Assembly (NCBI GenBank): GCA_026129335.1
Contig: JAHCIH010000002.1
Location: forward strand, 88,320-152,319
Origin: Anaerolineales bacterium
GTDB taxonomy: Bacteria > Chloroflexota > Anaerolineae > Anaerolineales > UBA11579
Reading direction: 5' to 3'
DNA length: 64,000 bases
The notes below the pieces were generated by a model. The model was not told the DNA's origin, searched no databases, and saw only the letters and a list, made by a program, of their open reading frames with translations. The translations under genes were made by a program, and so were the position numbers. Positions 44,665 through 54,339 of the stretch are shown here, piece after piece; position 1 is the stretch's first letter, and each line of letters starts with the position of its first letter.

Positions 44665-47247
44665 TTATTGGCAGGTGAACGGTTCCGCGTCGGCGGCCAG
44701 CAAACCCGGCGCAGAACCATCCAGGAAAAGCACTGCGGCAGCACGTTGATAGCCTTCTGCCGGACAGGTCAATACCAACACATCGGCGGCGTGTGGAAAA
44801 GCAGCCGGCGGCCTTTGCAGTGGGAGGGCGACATGGTCGTGCAATTCGGGCGTGAGCAGGCGAAAAGCCAGGCGGCCAAATGGCTGGGGAGTGAATGCGC
44901 CCGGCTCGTTGCTGGGCAGGCCCTGGCCGGCGGGGTGGAAGCTGGGGTACAGCGCCCGGCCCCAATACATGCGCGCGCCTGGCTGCTGCAGGAAGGTTTG
45001 GACGTCCAGGCTCCCGGCCAGCGGCGAAGCCTGCCAAATGCGCAAGGCCTCCGCCTGGTCCATATACGCATAGCGGGGCGGCACGACATATTCCGCCAGG
45101 GGAATGGCTGCGCCGGCCAGCAGGGCCAGAGCGGCGCTGGTTAGCAGGCGGCTGTTCCAGCGCGGCATGGCGGTCGGTCCCGGGGCCAACGCCACCGGGT
45201 CACCTGCCCCCGCACGCAGACCAAACAGATAGCGGCCGGCCCAGAGAGTCAGCTGCGCCAAGCCCAGGCAATAGAACAGGATGACCACCCAGTCAGCGGG
45301 GAGGATCAGCCGCCAACCCGAGACGCGGGCCAGCGCGGTGCTGAGGCTATAGAGCAGGTGCACGCCAAGGGGTACCAGGGTGAGCCAGCCCAGCCTGCGC
45401 CAGGCCGCGCCGATGCCCAGCGCAACCACCGCCAGGTTGAAGGCCAGCGGCAGCCAGGCCTCTCGGGGCAGCGAACCGGCCCAGTCGCCCCAATACGGCG
45501 TGCCATCCATGTATGCGGACAGCGAGCAGCACTCAGCCCACAAGCGGTCTTCCAGTCCCTGCCAATACGGCTGGAGGTTGTAGAAGGTCGCCAGTTTGTC
45601 GGCGAGGTCAAAGCGCATCGGCAGGGCCAGCAGCGAGGAGACCTCGTTGTGCAGGAAGTGCGCGGTGATGAAGCGGGCCACCTCCGCCGGGTGCGAGAGG
45701 GTGAAATCCAGCACGCGGGCGAAGCCCAGCGAAACGTAGTCATCCACTGCGGCACCGGGCGGGAAGCCGGGGTCACCCAGCTCCGGGGCCAGGCTGTACT
45801 GCTTGGCCATGTACAACGCCTGCAGGGGCTGCGAGTAGCCGAACTGGCCGGTGCGCTGAGCATTGCGCAGCATCCACGGCAGCGCGGCGAGCACAAAGCC
45901 GGCCAGCAGCAAGCCTGCCCAGGCCAACCGCGGCCGCCAACCACCGCCGGCACGCCAGAAGGCGACCAGCATCAGGAAGGGCAGGAAAATGATGGCTTGT
46001 GAGCGCAGCAGCAGGAACAAGCCCAGAGTCGCCCCGGCCCAGAGGGCCCCGCGCGGGTCGGCTGCTTTTTCCTGCAGCCAGCGTAGCAGCAGCAAAGTAA
46101 ACCCCGCCAAGCCCAGCGCGGCGGGCAAGTCGGTCATCAGCAACTTAGAGTGCGAGACCAATATCTGGCCGGAGAGCGCCAGGGTGTTGACCTCGCGGAA
46201 AATGACCACCAGGGCCAACAGCACCCCGGCCAGGCGCGTGTGCAAGCGGGCGGCAGTGGCATAGAGCGTCACAGGGAACAGGGCCAGCACCAGGATTTGG
46301 GCATTGACCACGCTGGCATAATTCTGCCCCGCCACGGCGCGCAGGATGGCCAGGAACATGGCGTAGAGCGGCTTTTCGATGATGTCGGTGAAACCTTCGC
46401 CGATGAGGAAGTTCTGCGCGGCGATGTCCAGCGTGGCCGCGTCGGACGAGGGATAGAACTCAAAGTTCGGCGGTGTGGGGGCGGGAGAAAAGTAAGTGGG
46501 CAGCATGGGCTGTGCAATCCACAGCCAGGCGGCCAGCGCCCACAGCCCGAGCATGGCCAGCGCATCCAACCAGGTGAACCGCCAACCAAAACGCCGGTTG
46601 GCCCAGGCCAGCAGGCCAGCGACGCCCACGGCAATCGCCCAGGCCAGGGTGACTTGCGTGTTCAGCAGCGGCACGCCCGGCGTATCCCAACCGCTGCGGT
46701 CGGGCTGCAGGCCGAGGCCGCTGATGCCAATCAGCGCAGCAAGAGCCAGCAGCCCGGCGAGAGCGAACAGGGCGGGTCGCCACACGTCGCGCTCCGCGGG
46801 CCATTCCCCCACCCCCGCTCGCAGGCGCGGCAAGGTGAGCAAGCTGACTGCGGCCTGCCACAAGCCCCACAGGGTCAGGGGCAGCAAGCGCAACAAACGC
46901 GCTTGAACAAAGGCATCGGTGAACTTGAAAGTGAGCAGGGCCAAATAAAAACAGACCAGGCCCAACACCACAGCCAGGCTCAGGAGCAGGCTCAACGTCC
47001 GCGGGCTGGCCAAGGCAGTCGCAAAGCGTTCAAAGGCGCGGTGGCCGCGCCGTTGCAGGGTGAGCAGGCCGGCTGTGCCGGCCGCCAGCCCCAGCAGCAC
47101 GGCGACCAGCGCCCAACGAGCCGTGGAAAGCCCCAGCAGGCGCGCCGAAGCCCCCTCGCTGGGGGCGGCGAAGACCAGGCCGATGGCCAGCAAAGCGCCC
47201 AAGCCGGCCAGCAGCAGCCAAGCTCGCAAAACCTTAGGGGCAATCAA
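44665..47247 (-). CDS. Large GT-C-like multi-pass membrane protein (paralogue of 37170)
   Basis: 860 residues. The layout repeats that of the protein at 37170: several N-terminal membrane segments, an outer loop with DIAAQNFLIGEGFTDIIEKP, then LYAMFLAILRAVAGQNYASV and VVIFREVNTLALSG with LLMTDLPAALGLAGF, and a soluble C-terminus with RALYPSFHPAGQGLPS. These shared blocks show common origin. The start overlaps the upstream membrane protein gene by 14 bases. It is likely an outer-face, lipid-phosphate-dependent transferase. The donor is unknown. Confidence 0.65.
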   Translation of the reverse strand: MIAPKVLRAWLLLAGLGALLAIGLVFAAPSEGASARLLGLSTARWALVAVLLGLAAGTAGLLTLQRRGHRAFERFATALASPRTLSLLLSLAVVLGLVCFYLALLTFKFTDAFVQARLLRLLPLTLWGLWQAAVSLLTLPRLRAGVGEWPAERDVWRPALFALAGLLALAALIGISGLGLQPDRSGWDTPGVPLLNTQVTLAWAIAVGVAGLLAWANRRFGWRFTWLDALAMLGLWALAAWLWIAQPMLPTYFSPAPTPPNFEFYPSSDAATLDIAAQNFLIGEGFTDIIEKPLYAMFLAILRAVAGQNYASVVNAQILVLALFPVTLYATAARLHTRLAGVLLALVVIFREVNTLALSGQILVSHSKLLMTDLPAALGLAGFTLLLLRWLQEKAADPRGALWAGATLGLFLLLRSQAIIFLPFLMLVAFWRAGGGWRPRLAWAGLLLAGFVLAALPWMLRNAQRTGQFGYSQPLQALYMAKQYSLAPELGDPGFPPGAAVDDYVSLGFARVLDFTLSHPAEVARFITAHFLHNEVSSLLALPMRFDLADKLATFYNLQPYWQGLEDRLWAECCSLSAYMDGTPYWGDWAGSLPREAWLPLAFNLAVVALGIGAAWRRLGWLTLVPLGVHLLYSLSTALARVSGWRLILPADWVVILFYCLGLAQLTLWAGRYLFGLRAGAGDPVALAPGPTAMPRWNSRLLTSAALALLAGAAIPLAEYVVPPRYAYMDQAEALRIWQASPLAGSLDVQTFLQQPGARMYWGRALYPSFHPAGQGLPSNEPGAFTPQPFGRLAFRLLTPELHDHVALPLQRPPAAFPHAADVLVLTCPAEGYQRAAAVLFLDGSAPGLLAADAEPFTCQ

Positions 47248-49300
47248 AGTTGCGCTCTTTGGGGAGGAATATCTCTATGCCTACATCGCGGTAATCGGAA
47301 ATGGATTCATAGTGCCTCAGCAGCGGTTCGGTCACCCAGTGCACCCAGGCGTTGTTCTCCTCCACTTTGCCGTCGCCGAGGGTGTCTTCCATCTCTGGCT
47401 CTTTGTACAAAATGGCATGGCGCTCGCTGATAATCATCGAGAAGTGCCCGGATGCCAAATCGGCCTCAAACTGCTCGAAGTAGGCAGCATCGCCAGCCAT
47501 GGCCCTGTCCATGACAAACTTCTTTTCATAATCAACCACCAGCGGTAGATCCCCCAGATAGCCAAAGGTGAGCAATTGGCGTTGGTCCATCAAGAGCACA
47601 TCGCCATATTGCCGGGCGCAAGCGGCCTGCCCTTGCACCCGCTGCAGCACAAATTCAGTGCGCTCCGCATCTGGCAAACGTTGCGGCCCGCCAGTGACCA
47701 TAGCCGTGAGGCCTGGGAGAACCGCCAAAAAGAACAGCATGCTTCGTAGGGTGGGCGAACTATTCAACAAGGCGTCCAGCCTGCCGGCCAAGCCGCTTTC
47801 CCAAGCCACGCCAGCCACCAACGCGAGGCCGACAAAAAACATGTCCACGTTGTGCAGATCCGCGCCACCACCCACTTTCGCACTGGCGATGACACCGACA
47901 ACCAGGAAGGCGCCAAGCCCCAGCCACAACGCGACCCGCTGCCAGAAAACCGTCTTCCAATAACCTTGCCGCGCCAGCCAAACCAACAACGCGATCAGTG
48001 GCAACGTGGCCACAGCCAGGCCCAGGAGAATGCCGGGAGGATAGACTTCGTTGGGCAGCAAGCGGCTCCAAATGAACGGCTGTTGGGTGACTACATTACG
48101 AAGCCCTTCAAGGTTCTCCACCGCCTGGGAGCCTTCCAACGGCGACGAACTCGTATCTACGACCTGTATCCCCTGCACAAGCTGGTTGTACAAACCCATG
48201 ACAACACCCTGGATGATGAGCGCACCACGCGTCCAAATTCCAGCCAGCCCCAGAGCAAACGCACGTAACCAATCGCGCCAAGTCAAACCCCCATTTTGCA
48301 AAACCGCATCACAGAAGCAGAGCATTACCACCCAGATACCCACCGCAAAGCTCCAGTTGTAGCGGGTAATGCTGACGTAGTGACCTGCCAGAAATACGAC
48401 CGGGAGCGCGAGCCATATGGGCTGGCGCCGCACCAAGGCGACCAGGATTGCAGAAAGCACCAGGGGTGTGTAAATCGGCCCCTGGGTGAGGAAGGCCAAT
48501 GCCCAAAAGCCGGCCAACAGCCACTGTCTTCTATGTTCTAGGAGCGGGCGGAAAGCCACCCAACCCAAGAGGGCGTAAGGCACCGTGATCAGCACAGCAT
48601 TCCAGAATCGCACAGCCCATATCGGCACATTGGGGATGAGATAGACAAGACCCCAAATTAATTGGCGCCCAGGATCAATTTGGGCGAAGATGGGTTCGCT
48701 TCCAGAGTAGTTGTAGCGCTGGCTGCCAAAAGCGATCGAGTAATCCCACAATCGGTTGCCCTCGGACCAATGCAAAGCAAAGGGGAAGCTGTTGACCAGG
48801 ATCAACGCTTTGGCACACACGATCACCGCTGCATGGATCAACCCAGCCAGCAACAACGCTTTCCAGTCAAATGACTTGGCGCCCTTGCCAGTCAATAGCC
48901 CGGTTGAAAGCATCAGTGGTATTGCATAGATCGAGGCCCGGGTGAAGAAACCGCGCAACAGAAAGGCATACGAGGAGAAGAAGACCAGCCACAGGGAGAA
49001 GACCAACACCAGGGCGATGAGCCACCAGCGCCAGGGATGCAAAGCGCTGAATAGGTCCAGGAGCTTCTTCTTGCCGTGCTTTGAAAATAGAGCCGCATAG
49101 ACTGCGGCCAATACTGCCAGCAGGAAAAGGTAGACGGCCAACAGCGTGACCGCCCATTTGAGAGAAAGCCGCCCGAGCCAAAATCCAGAATGCCAAGCAT
49201 GGCCAAAAATCTCAGCCCCCGCCAGTACGAAAGAAACCGCCAAAGCGGCAAAGACTACGTAGGTTAGTACAGCTGGGCGAGCCGCTTTGCTCTTACGCAT
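47234..49300 (-). CDS. Multi-pass membrane protein, possible GT-C enzyme
   Basis: 688 residues with roughly 13 membrane segments. It differs from the 860-residue pair in having its long soluble part at the C-terminus (from about residue 540), with LLMDQRQLLTFGYLGDLPLV and FEADLASGHFSMIISE. The C-terminal segment resembles the end regions of GT39-like transferases of unknown donor. Its start overlaps the upstream GT4 stop by 8 bases. A transferase role is likely from context, but no catalytic motif can be named with confidence. Confidence 0.5.
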   Translation of the reverse strand: MRKSKAARPAVLTYVVFAALAVSFVLAGAEIFGHAWHSGFWLGRLSLKWAVTLLAVYLFLLAVLAAVYAALFSKHGKKKLLDLFSALHPWRWWLIALVLVFSLWLVFFSSYAFLLRGFFTRASIYAIPLMLSTGLLTGKGAKSFDWKALLLAGLIHAAVIVCAKALILVNSFPFALHWSEGNRLWDYSIAFGSQRYNYSGSEPIFAQIDPGRQLIWGLVYLIPNVPIWAVRFWNAVLITVPYALLGWVAFRPLLEHRRQWLLAGFWALAFLTQGPIYTPLVLSAILVALVRRQPIWLALPVVFLAGHYVSITRYNWSFAVGIWVVMLCFCDAVLQNGGLTWRDWLRAFALGLAGIWTRGALIIQGVVMGLYNQLVQGIQVVDTSSSPLEGSQAVENLEGLRNVVTQQPFIWSRLLPNEVYPPGILLGLAVATLPLIALLVWLARQGYWKTVFWQRVALWLGLGAFLVVGVIASAKVGGGADLHNVDMFFVGLALVAGVAWESGLAGRLDALLNSSPTLRSMLFFLAVLPGLTAMVTGGPQRLPDAERTEFVLQRVQGQAACARQYGDVLLMDQRQLLTFGYLGDLPLVVDYEKKFVMDRAMAGDAAYFEQFEADLASGHFSMIISERHAILYKEPEMEDTLGDGKVEENNAWVHWVTEPLLRHYESISDYRDVGIEIFLPKERNFDCP

Positions 49301-50453
49301 GGATCATCTCTTGAATCAATTTTTCATATGCCCGGCACATAATCTCCAAGCTGAAGCTGCTCTCCGCGCGCTGGCGGCCCGCTTCAGCCAATTGGCGGCG
49401 CAGTTGAGGTTCCTTCGCCAGGCGCCCCAATGCAGTTGCCAAAGCGGCGACATCCTTGGGGGGCACTAGTAGGGCACTCTCCTCGGTCACCACTACATCT
49501 ACAACGCCCTCCACCGCAGTAGCCAGCACTGGCTTTCCGGCAAACAGCGCCTCCAGGAGCGCTCTGGAAAGCCCTTCCCATAAAGAGGGTTGCACAAAGA
49601 CATCGGCGGCATGCAATAAGTCGCCGACATCCTCACGCAGCCCCAAGAAAACCACCCGGTCTGCAAGGCCCAATTGCTTGGTCTTGGCTTCGAGCTCAGG
49701 TCGCAAGGGGCCATCCCCAACAAAGATGTAATAGATATCCGGGTGGCTGGTCGCCAACCCGGCAGCGGCATCCAAAAGATAGGTGTGACCTTTTTGGACC
49801 ATCATGCGCCCAACGGTCAAGCAAAACAGGCCGTTGGCTGGAATACCTAAGTCCTTGCGGGTTGTCGCGAGCGTTCGGCCGCTCACAGGCAACGGCGCGA
49901 TCCCATTCTCGATGACCACCACTCGTTCGGGACGGGCGCCTTCATCCCGGATGGCTATCTGGCGCACTTGAGCAGACACGGCCACCAGAATACTGCATAT
50001 CCTGGAGTTGGTCAGCCAACCGTGCATGCGCTGGAGAAACTTCGGCATGCCCTCAATCTGACCGCGGTGCGAACCAATGCGCACAGCGACCCCAGCCAGC
50101 CAGGCAACCGGCAAGCCCAGTAGGTTGCTGTGCGGGGTGAAGGTGATGATGACATCGACCGGCTTCAGTAGGCGATATAGTTGCCAAAGCCCTTTGGAGA
50201 GACGCCATAGATTAAATAAGGGGAACACACCACGCTTCCACCCATCCAGAGAAATCAGCGGGACTGGAAACTGCACACGCCACTTTTCCTGCAGGCCTTG
50301 TTTGTCGTAAAAGAAAACAACCTGTACGGGATACCCCTGCTCCTGAAACCATGTGGCCTGTGCAAGCATATTTCGCTGGGCGCCAGCCAATTCCATTTGG
50401 GTACCCAGAAAAAGAATAGCCGGCAGGTCCGCTTTCGGTTGTGCAATAACCAT
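49293..50453 (-). CDS. Glycosyltransferase family 4 (GT-B)
   Basis: 386 residues from the ATG at 50453; GTG at 50459 is an alternative. The N-terminal domain begins ILFLGTQMELAGAQRNML, with the GGxxR-like acceptor loop of GT4. The C-terminal domain has LTVGRMMVQKGHTYLLDA, YIFVGDGPLRPEL and QPSLWEGLSRALLEALFAGK with the donor-binding Glu. No membrane segment. A cytoplasmic sugar transferase working on lipid-linked glycan is the likely role. Donor unknown. Confidence 0.88.
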   Translation of the reverse strand: MVIAQPKADLPAILFLGTQMELAGAQRNMLAQATWFQEQGYPVQVVFFYDKQGLQEKWRVQFPVPLISLDGWKRGVFPLFNLWRLSKGLWQLYRLLKPVDVIITFTPHSNLLGLPVAWLAGVAVRIGSHRGQIEGMPKFLQRMHGWLTNSRICSILVAVSAQVRQIAIRDEGARPERVVVIENGIAPLPVSGRTLATTRKDLGIPANGLFCLTVGRMMVQKGHTYLLDAAAGLATSHPDIYYIFVGDGPLRPELEAKTKQLGLADRVVFLGLREDVGDLLHAADVFVQPSLWEGLSRALLEALFAGKPVLATAVEGVVDVVVTEESALLVPPKDVAALATALGRLAKEPQLRRQLAEAGRQRAESSFSLEIMCRAYEKLIQEMIHA

Positions 50454-50462
50454 AGCCACGAA

Positions 50463-51422
50463 TTATAGCGAAAGGGACTTCTCTTTCGGATAACGCCGCT
50501 TTCGCAGCCAAGTGAGCAAAGTCTCGCGCAGCTTATACGGAACAAAGGAAACGACCCAGCTGACCAGCGCGCCCAATGCCAGCGGCCAAGCACGCAGCGC
50601 CTTGAGGCTGTGCACGCGTACTTGCTGCATTTCTTCCGGCCCTCCTTCGCCGAGCAGGTTTTGCCCCAGGCGGGTATGCATAATTGCCAAGGCCTGTCGC
50701 TTAAATGTGGAAGGGAGCTCGGGGTCTTCGGCCAGCGCGGTGTCCATATAGCGTTCAAACCAAGCGCTGCTCTGGCTGCGTTGGTGGGAAGAGCTGGTTG
50801 GATGCACCCTCACCCGCACCAGCACTTCGGGCACGAGCCCGACGGGGTATTTGCGCATAATACGACGACGCAGTGCCAAATCCTCAGCCCAGGGGATGTC
50901 CTCATCAAACCCGCCCACTTCCAGCAGCACATCTTTGCTCGCCAGCATGCAGGGCATCGCAATCATCACGTCCCACTCTTTCAGTATCTGTGGATAGAGC
51001 CACCCTTGAAAGCGGGAAGTGTCGCGCACGCCAAGGTCTTCGCCCTGGTCAGTGAACTTCGAGTACCAGCAGTGCACAAAACCAAGTTCCGGGTTCTGGG
51101 AGAACAGTGCCATCTGTTTCTCTAATTTGGTGGGCAGGAAAAGATCATCCGAATCGAGGAAAGCGATGAAGCCAGCCCTGGCGACACGTACGCCGTGGTT
51201 GCGGGCAGCGGAAACCCCAATGGGTTCCTGTAGCACGTAGCGGATGCGTTTCTGGTCGACCAGGGGTTGCAAAATTTCCCTGGTCTTATCAGTAGACCCG
51301 TCGTCGACCACCACGATTTCGTAATCGGTGAAGGTTTGAGCGAAGACACTATCAACTGCCTGCAGAATGTAGTTGGCGCGGTTGCGGGTTGGGATAACGA
51401 CGCTGACCAAAGGTTTGACCAT
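50463..51422 (-). CDS. Glycosyltransferase family 2
   Basis: 319 residues from the ATG at 51422; a TTG at 51431 overlapping the upstream stop is an alternative. VSVVIPTRNRANYILQAV, VVVDDGSTDKTREIL and FIAFLDSDDLFLPTKL (DSDD) form a textbook GT2 core. EDLALRRRIMRKYPVG supplies the catalytic ED. The basic C-terminal 50 residues (LRETLLTWLRKRRYPK) may bind membrane. Followed closely by a GT4 gene and preceded by another GT2. Confidence 0.88.
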   Translation of the reverse strand: MVKPLVSVVIPTRNRANYILQAVDSVFAQTFTDYEIVVVDDGSTDKTREILQPLVDQKRIRYVLQEPIGVSAARNHGVRVARAGFIAFLDSDDLFLPTKLEKQMALFSQNPELGFVHCWYSKFTDQGEDLGVRDTSRFQGWLYPQILKEWDVMIAMPCMLASKDVLLEVGGFDEDIPWAEDLALRRRIMRKYPVGLVPEVLVRVRVHPTSSSHQRSQSSAWFERYMDTALAEDPELPSTFKRQALAIMHTRLGQNLLGEGGPEEMQQVRVHSLKALRAWPLALGALVSWVVSFVPYKLRETLLTWLRKRRYPKEKSLSL

Positions 51423-51427
51423 AAGAA

Positions 51428-52375
51428 TCAAATTTCTCTTCTCAGATGCTTTTCTTGCATTGCATGCAACCAGTCCAACAAACCCAAACGCTTAAGGAAG
51501 CTTTTCATGATGAAACGGAACGAACCAAGCCACCGCAGCGCCTGTCGTCTTTGAAGGTAGGCAGCATATTCGGGAAGAATTTGTTCGACGGGTATCCACT
51601 CGCCCGCATTTTTAAAAAAAGATTGACGATACTGCTCCGCCGGTTTCAAAAACTGCTTTTGGATCTTGTCGAAAACCCCATAGCGCAGATACACAACCGT
51701 GCGCTCGACCAATGGGCGATTGTCCTGGCGTGTGCTCAAACCCTGGCCCGCGTCGGTGAAATAGCCGAGCAGCCCCTCGGCGCGCAGTATGGGCAGGCCC
51801 ATCACCGCCAAGCGCAGCGAATAGTCCATATCGGCGGCCACGCGGAACTGTTCGTCGTAATAGCCAGCCTGTTCGCTGACCGCGGCGCGCAGCATCCAAA
51901 ACGCGCCACCTTGCGCCAAAGCGCGGCGGAAATGACGGATGCTGTATTCGGGCGTGTGGCGACGCGGCCCCTCTTCGCTACCATAATGAGCCACAGTCAA
52001 ATAATCGCCGTAGCACAGCACCGCGTCCGGCTCGCTTTCCATGGCGACCATCTGGCGCTGCAAGGAATCCACCGTGCGCCGGTCGTCCACATTCCAAGGG
52101 GCCAGGTAGGGCGCCTGGGCGGCCCGCCAGGCGCGATTCCAGGAAGCGCCTAAGGTTTCAAGGCGCGGCGCCTGCAATACCTGTACCTGTTTGGCATGCC
52201 GGGCAGAGAAATCGCGACACAAACGTTTCTCTTTGGTACTGGGTTCGTTGAGCACCAGCACCAACTCTATTTCAGGGAAAATCGTTTGGGTTTGCAGGTT
52301 ATCAAAAAAGCCGGGCAGATATTCTTCCCCCTTGTATACAGAGGCCAGCACGCTGACGGTGGGCAAAAAGCGCAT
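51428..52375 (-). CDS. Glycosyltransferase family 2
   Basis: 315 residues. VSVLASVYKGEEYLPGFF at the N-terminus, then LVLNEPSTKEK, LAPWNVDDRRTVDSL (VDD at the metal site) and VAADMDYSLRLAVMG. This subgroup replaces the usual DxD by NVDDRR. It is likely a cytoplasmic sugar transferase in the same relay as its neighbours. It follows a GT4 gene after 2 bases, so they are translated together. Confidence 0.82.
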   Translation of the reverse strand: MRFLPTVSVLASVYKGEEYLPGFFDNLQTQTIFPEIELVLVLNEPSTKEKRLCRDFSARHAKQVQVLQAPRLETLGASWNRAWRAAQAPYLAPWNVDDRRTVDSLQRQMVAMESEPDAVLCYGDYLTVAHYGSEEGPRRHTPEYSIRHFRRALAQGGAFWMLRAAVSEQAGYYDEQFRVAADMDYSLRLAVMGLPILRAEGLLGYFTDAGQGLSTRQDNRPLVERTVVYLRYGVFDKIQKQFLKPAEQYRQSFFKNAGEWIPVEQILPEYAAYLQRRQALRWLGSFRFIMKSFLKRLGLLDWLHAMQEKHLRREI

Positions 52376-52377
52376 CG

Positions 52378-53559
52378 CTAGCGCCCCCAGGCGCGGCGCA
52401 CCAGCTCAAAATCGTCCAGTATGGTGAACACGCCGCGGACGAAGTCCGCTGCCGTCCAACTGGTGGCGCGCTTGCGGCCGCGCGCTACAAGCCGCTGGCG
52501 CAGTCTGGCGTCTTTGTGCAGCCTGGTGATAGCGGCGGCGATGGCCGCCGAATCAGCCGGGTCAACCAATAGGGCCGCGTCTCCAAGTTGCTCCTCGGCG
52601 CCATCCACACGGGCGGCCAGCACCGGGCAACCCAGCGCGAAAGCCTCCAACGGAGGCAGGTTCTCCGGGCCGAAAAAGCTCAAGTAGCTCAGCGCCAGCG
52701 CATTTCGGTAGAGGGCGATGAGGGTGGGTTGATCCACAAAGCCCAGCATGTGCACCTGGTCACCCAACCCCAACTCGGTAATGATCTGCTCCACGTACGC
52801 CTTATTGCCATAATCGGAGCCCACCAGAACCAGGGGCACGCGTAATCCAGCCTCGCGTAAATGCTTCAGCGCCAGCAGCAGGTTGACGTGGTTCTTGTGC
52901 GCCCAGAACTGTGCGGGATAGAAGAGATAGCCTGGCTGCAACCCAGCGGGGAGCGGCTTCGACTGCGAGCCGACCTCCAACACATGGCCTGGTGTGGGGT
53001 GCGGCAGGGTGTGGATGCGCTCGGCTGGGACTTGGAAGAAGTCGATGATTTCCTGCTTGCCTGCCTGCGCGCCAGTGACCACACCGGCCGCACGGCGCAG
53101 GAAGGGCGCCAGGCCGCGCTCGCGAGCCTCCCATTCACCGTGCTCACTGACCTCAGGGAACCAGGGTTGCTTGCGGTGCTGCAAATCCAGCACGATGACC
53201 AAATAGGGTAGGTCGAGGGTTAGCGGCCGCGGCCCCACCAGCCATGCGAAGTCCACGCCCATGCCGCGCAGCTGGCGTTCCAGCGGGCTACGCCAGCGGC
53301 TCCGCTGCGGCCAGCTAGGCAGTAGGCGGGTGATGAAATCGTTCAACTTCTCCGAGAAGCCCGGGCCTGTATAGGCCAACCACTCCATACCGGCGCGTTC
53401 GACCTGCTCCCGGGTCTGCACGCTGGGCTCGGAAACGACCACAAACTGGTGGCGCGCCTCACCGGACAATTGGCACAACGCAGCCAACAGGTCTCCCTGC
53501 ATGGTGAAGGCTCCGCCGTCTTCCGGGCGGTAGCGATCCAGGTAGACAGCGACTTTCAT
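52378..53559 (-). CDS. Glycosyltransferase family 4 (GT-B)
   Basis: 393 residues. It begins KVAVYLDRYRPEDGGAFTM, and the C-terminal domain has YLFYPAQFWAHKNHVNLLLA, VLVGSDYGNKAYV and YLSFFGPENLPPLEAFALGC with the donor-binding Glu. The N-terminus overlaps the methyltransferase stop upstream by 4 bases. The FWAHKNH element is a mark of a GT4 subgroup near mannosyl- and rhamnosyltransferases, which is only a hint at donor type. Confidence 0.85.
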   Translation of the reverse strand: MKVAVYLDRYRPEDGGAFTMQGDLLAALCQLSGEARHQFVVVSEPSVQTREQVERAGMEWLAYTGPGFSEKLNDFITRLLPSWPQRSRWRSPLERQLRGMGVDFAWLVGPRPLTLDLPYLVIVLDLQHRKQPWFPEVSEHGEWEARERGLAPFLRRAAGVVTGAQAGKQEIIDFFQVPAERIHTLPHPTPGHVLEVGSQSKPLPAGLQPGYLFYPAQFWAHKNHVNLLLALKHLREAGLRVPLVLVGSDYGNKAYVEQIITELGLGDQVHMLGFVDQPTLIALYRNALALSYLSFFGPENLPPLEAFALGCPVLAARVDGAEEQLGDAALLVDPADSAAIAAAITRLHKDARLRQRLVARGRKRATSWTAADFVRGVFTILDDFELVRRAWGR

Positions 53560-54326
53560 GCGTCCCCTCTGCGTGCCACAGCCAAAATGTGCCAGGTGTC
53601 TTCGGTGATTTGCGGGTCATCCTGAAAGGCGGCGACGAACTCCAATGGCGAGAAACCGGTGGTCTCCAGGAAGTCGGCCATCTCCTGCACCAGGAAATAG
53701 CGGTTTACCTGCGTCTCGCTCAATTCCACCCGGCCGTCGGGGCTGTCGGCTTGGATGTCGTAGGTCACCTCGGCCAACTGGCGCGCCACGTCCAGCCGCG
53801 TGTTCGAGACGCGCTGGATGGTGGTCTCACCGTGTGTCCAGGTTCGCTCGCGGCGCGGCTCATAGCCGCGCAGCATGGCGGCGGCATGCCAAAATTCGAA
53901 GACGAACAGCCCGCCGGGTCGAAGGTGCGCGGCTACGCCGGTCAGCACCTGGCGAATGGCGGCGTTGGTTTGCACATAGCCGATGGAGTCGAAGAGGCAG
54001 TAGGCCGCGTCGAATGGCGGGGCGTCCAACTGCAAACTGCGCATGTCCTGCCAAAGAAACTCGACCGCCGACCCGGCTTCAGCGGCCCGGCGGCGGGCCA
54101 CGGCGAGCAAGTTTTCCGAGTAGTCTGTGGCGACGATACGGTAGCCGAGCTTCTCCAGTTCCAGCGCGTGGCGGCCGCTGCCGCAGGCCAGCTCCAGCAG
54201 GCGTTCGCAGGGACCTGCGGTGTGCTTTTGGAAGCAGGCGTGCACGAAGGCAGCCTCCTGCGCGTAAGGCTTGTCCGCGTAGAAGATGTCGTAATACTCA
54301 GCGTGTTTGCCGGTATAGGAGCTCAT
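53556..54326 (-). CDS. Class I SAM-dependent methyltransferase
   Basis: 256 residues from the ATG at 54326 (GTG at 54329 is possible). It begins HAEYYDIFYADKPYAQEA, then LLELACGSGRHALELEKL (motif I), ATDYSENLLAVARRRA and YCLFDSIGYVQTN, followed by LRPGGLFVFEFWH. These are standard features of glycan or small-molecule O- or N-methyltransferases. It follows the perosamine-synthase-like aminotransferase, so N-methylation of an amino sugar is one possibility. Confidence 0.85.
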   Translation of the reverse strand: MSSYTGKHAEYYDIFYADKPYAQEAAFVHACFQKHTAGPCERLLELACGSGRHALELEKLGYRIVATDYSENLLAVARRRAAEAGSAVEFLWQDMRSLQLDAPPFDAAYCLFDSIGYVQTNAAIRQVLTGVAAHLRPGGLFVFEFWHAAAMLRGYEPRRERTWTHGETTIQRVSNTRLDVARQLAEVTYDIQADSPDGRVELSETQVNRYFLVQEMADFLETTGFSPLEFVAAFQDDPQITEDTWHILAVARRGDA

Positions 54327-54339
54327 CACGCAGGCTGGC

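Noticed and set aside
43122..44744. A longer start for the radical SAM gene at 44744
   Set aside because: It would overlap the upstream GT-C gene by 80 bases; the ATG at 44603 lies right after a candidate promoter.
50462..50467. TATAAT as a promoter for the GT4 at 49293
   Set aside because: The hexamer contains the stop codon of the preceding gene and has no -35; retained only as a side remark, not as a feature.
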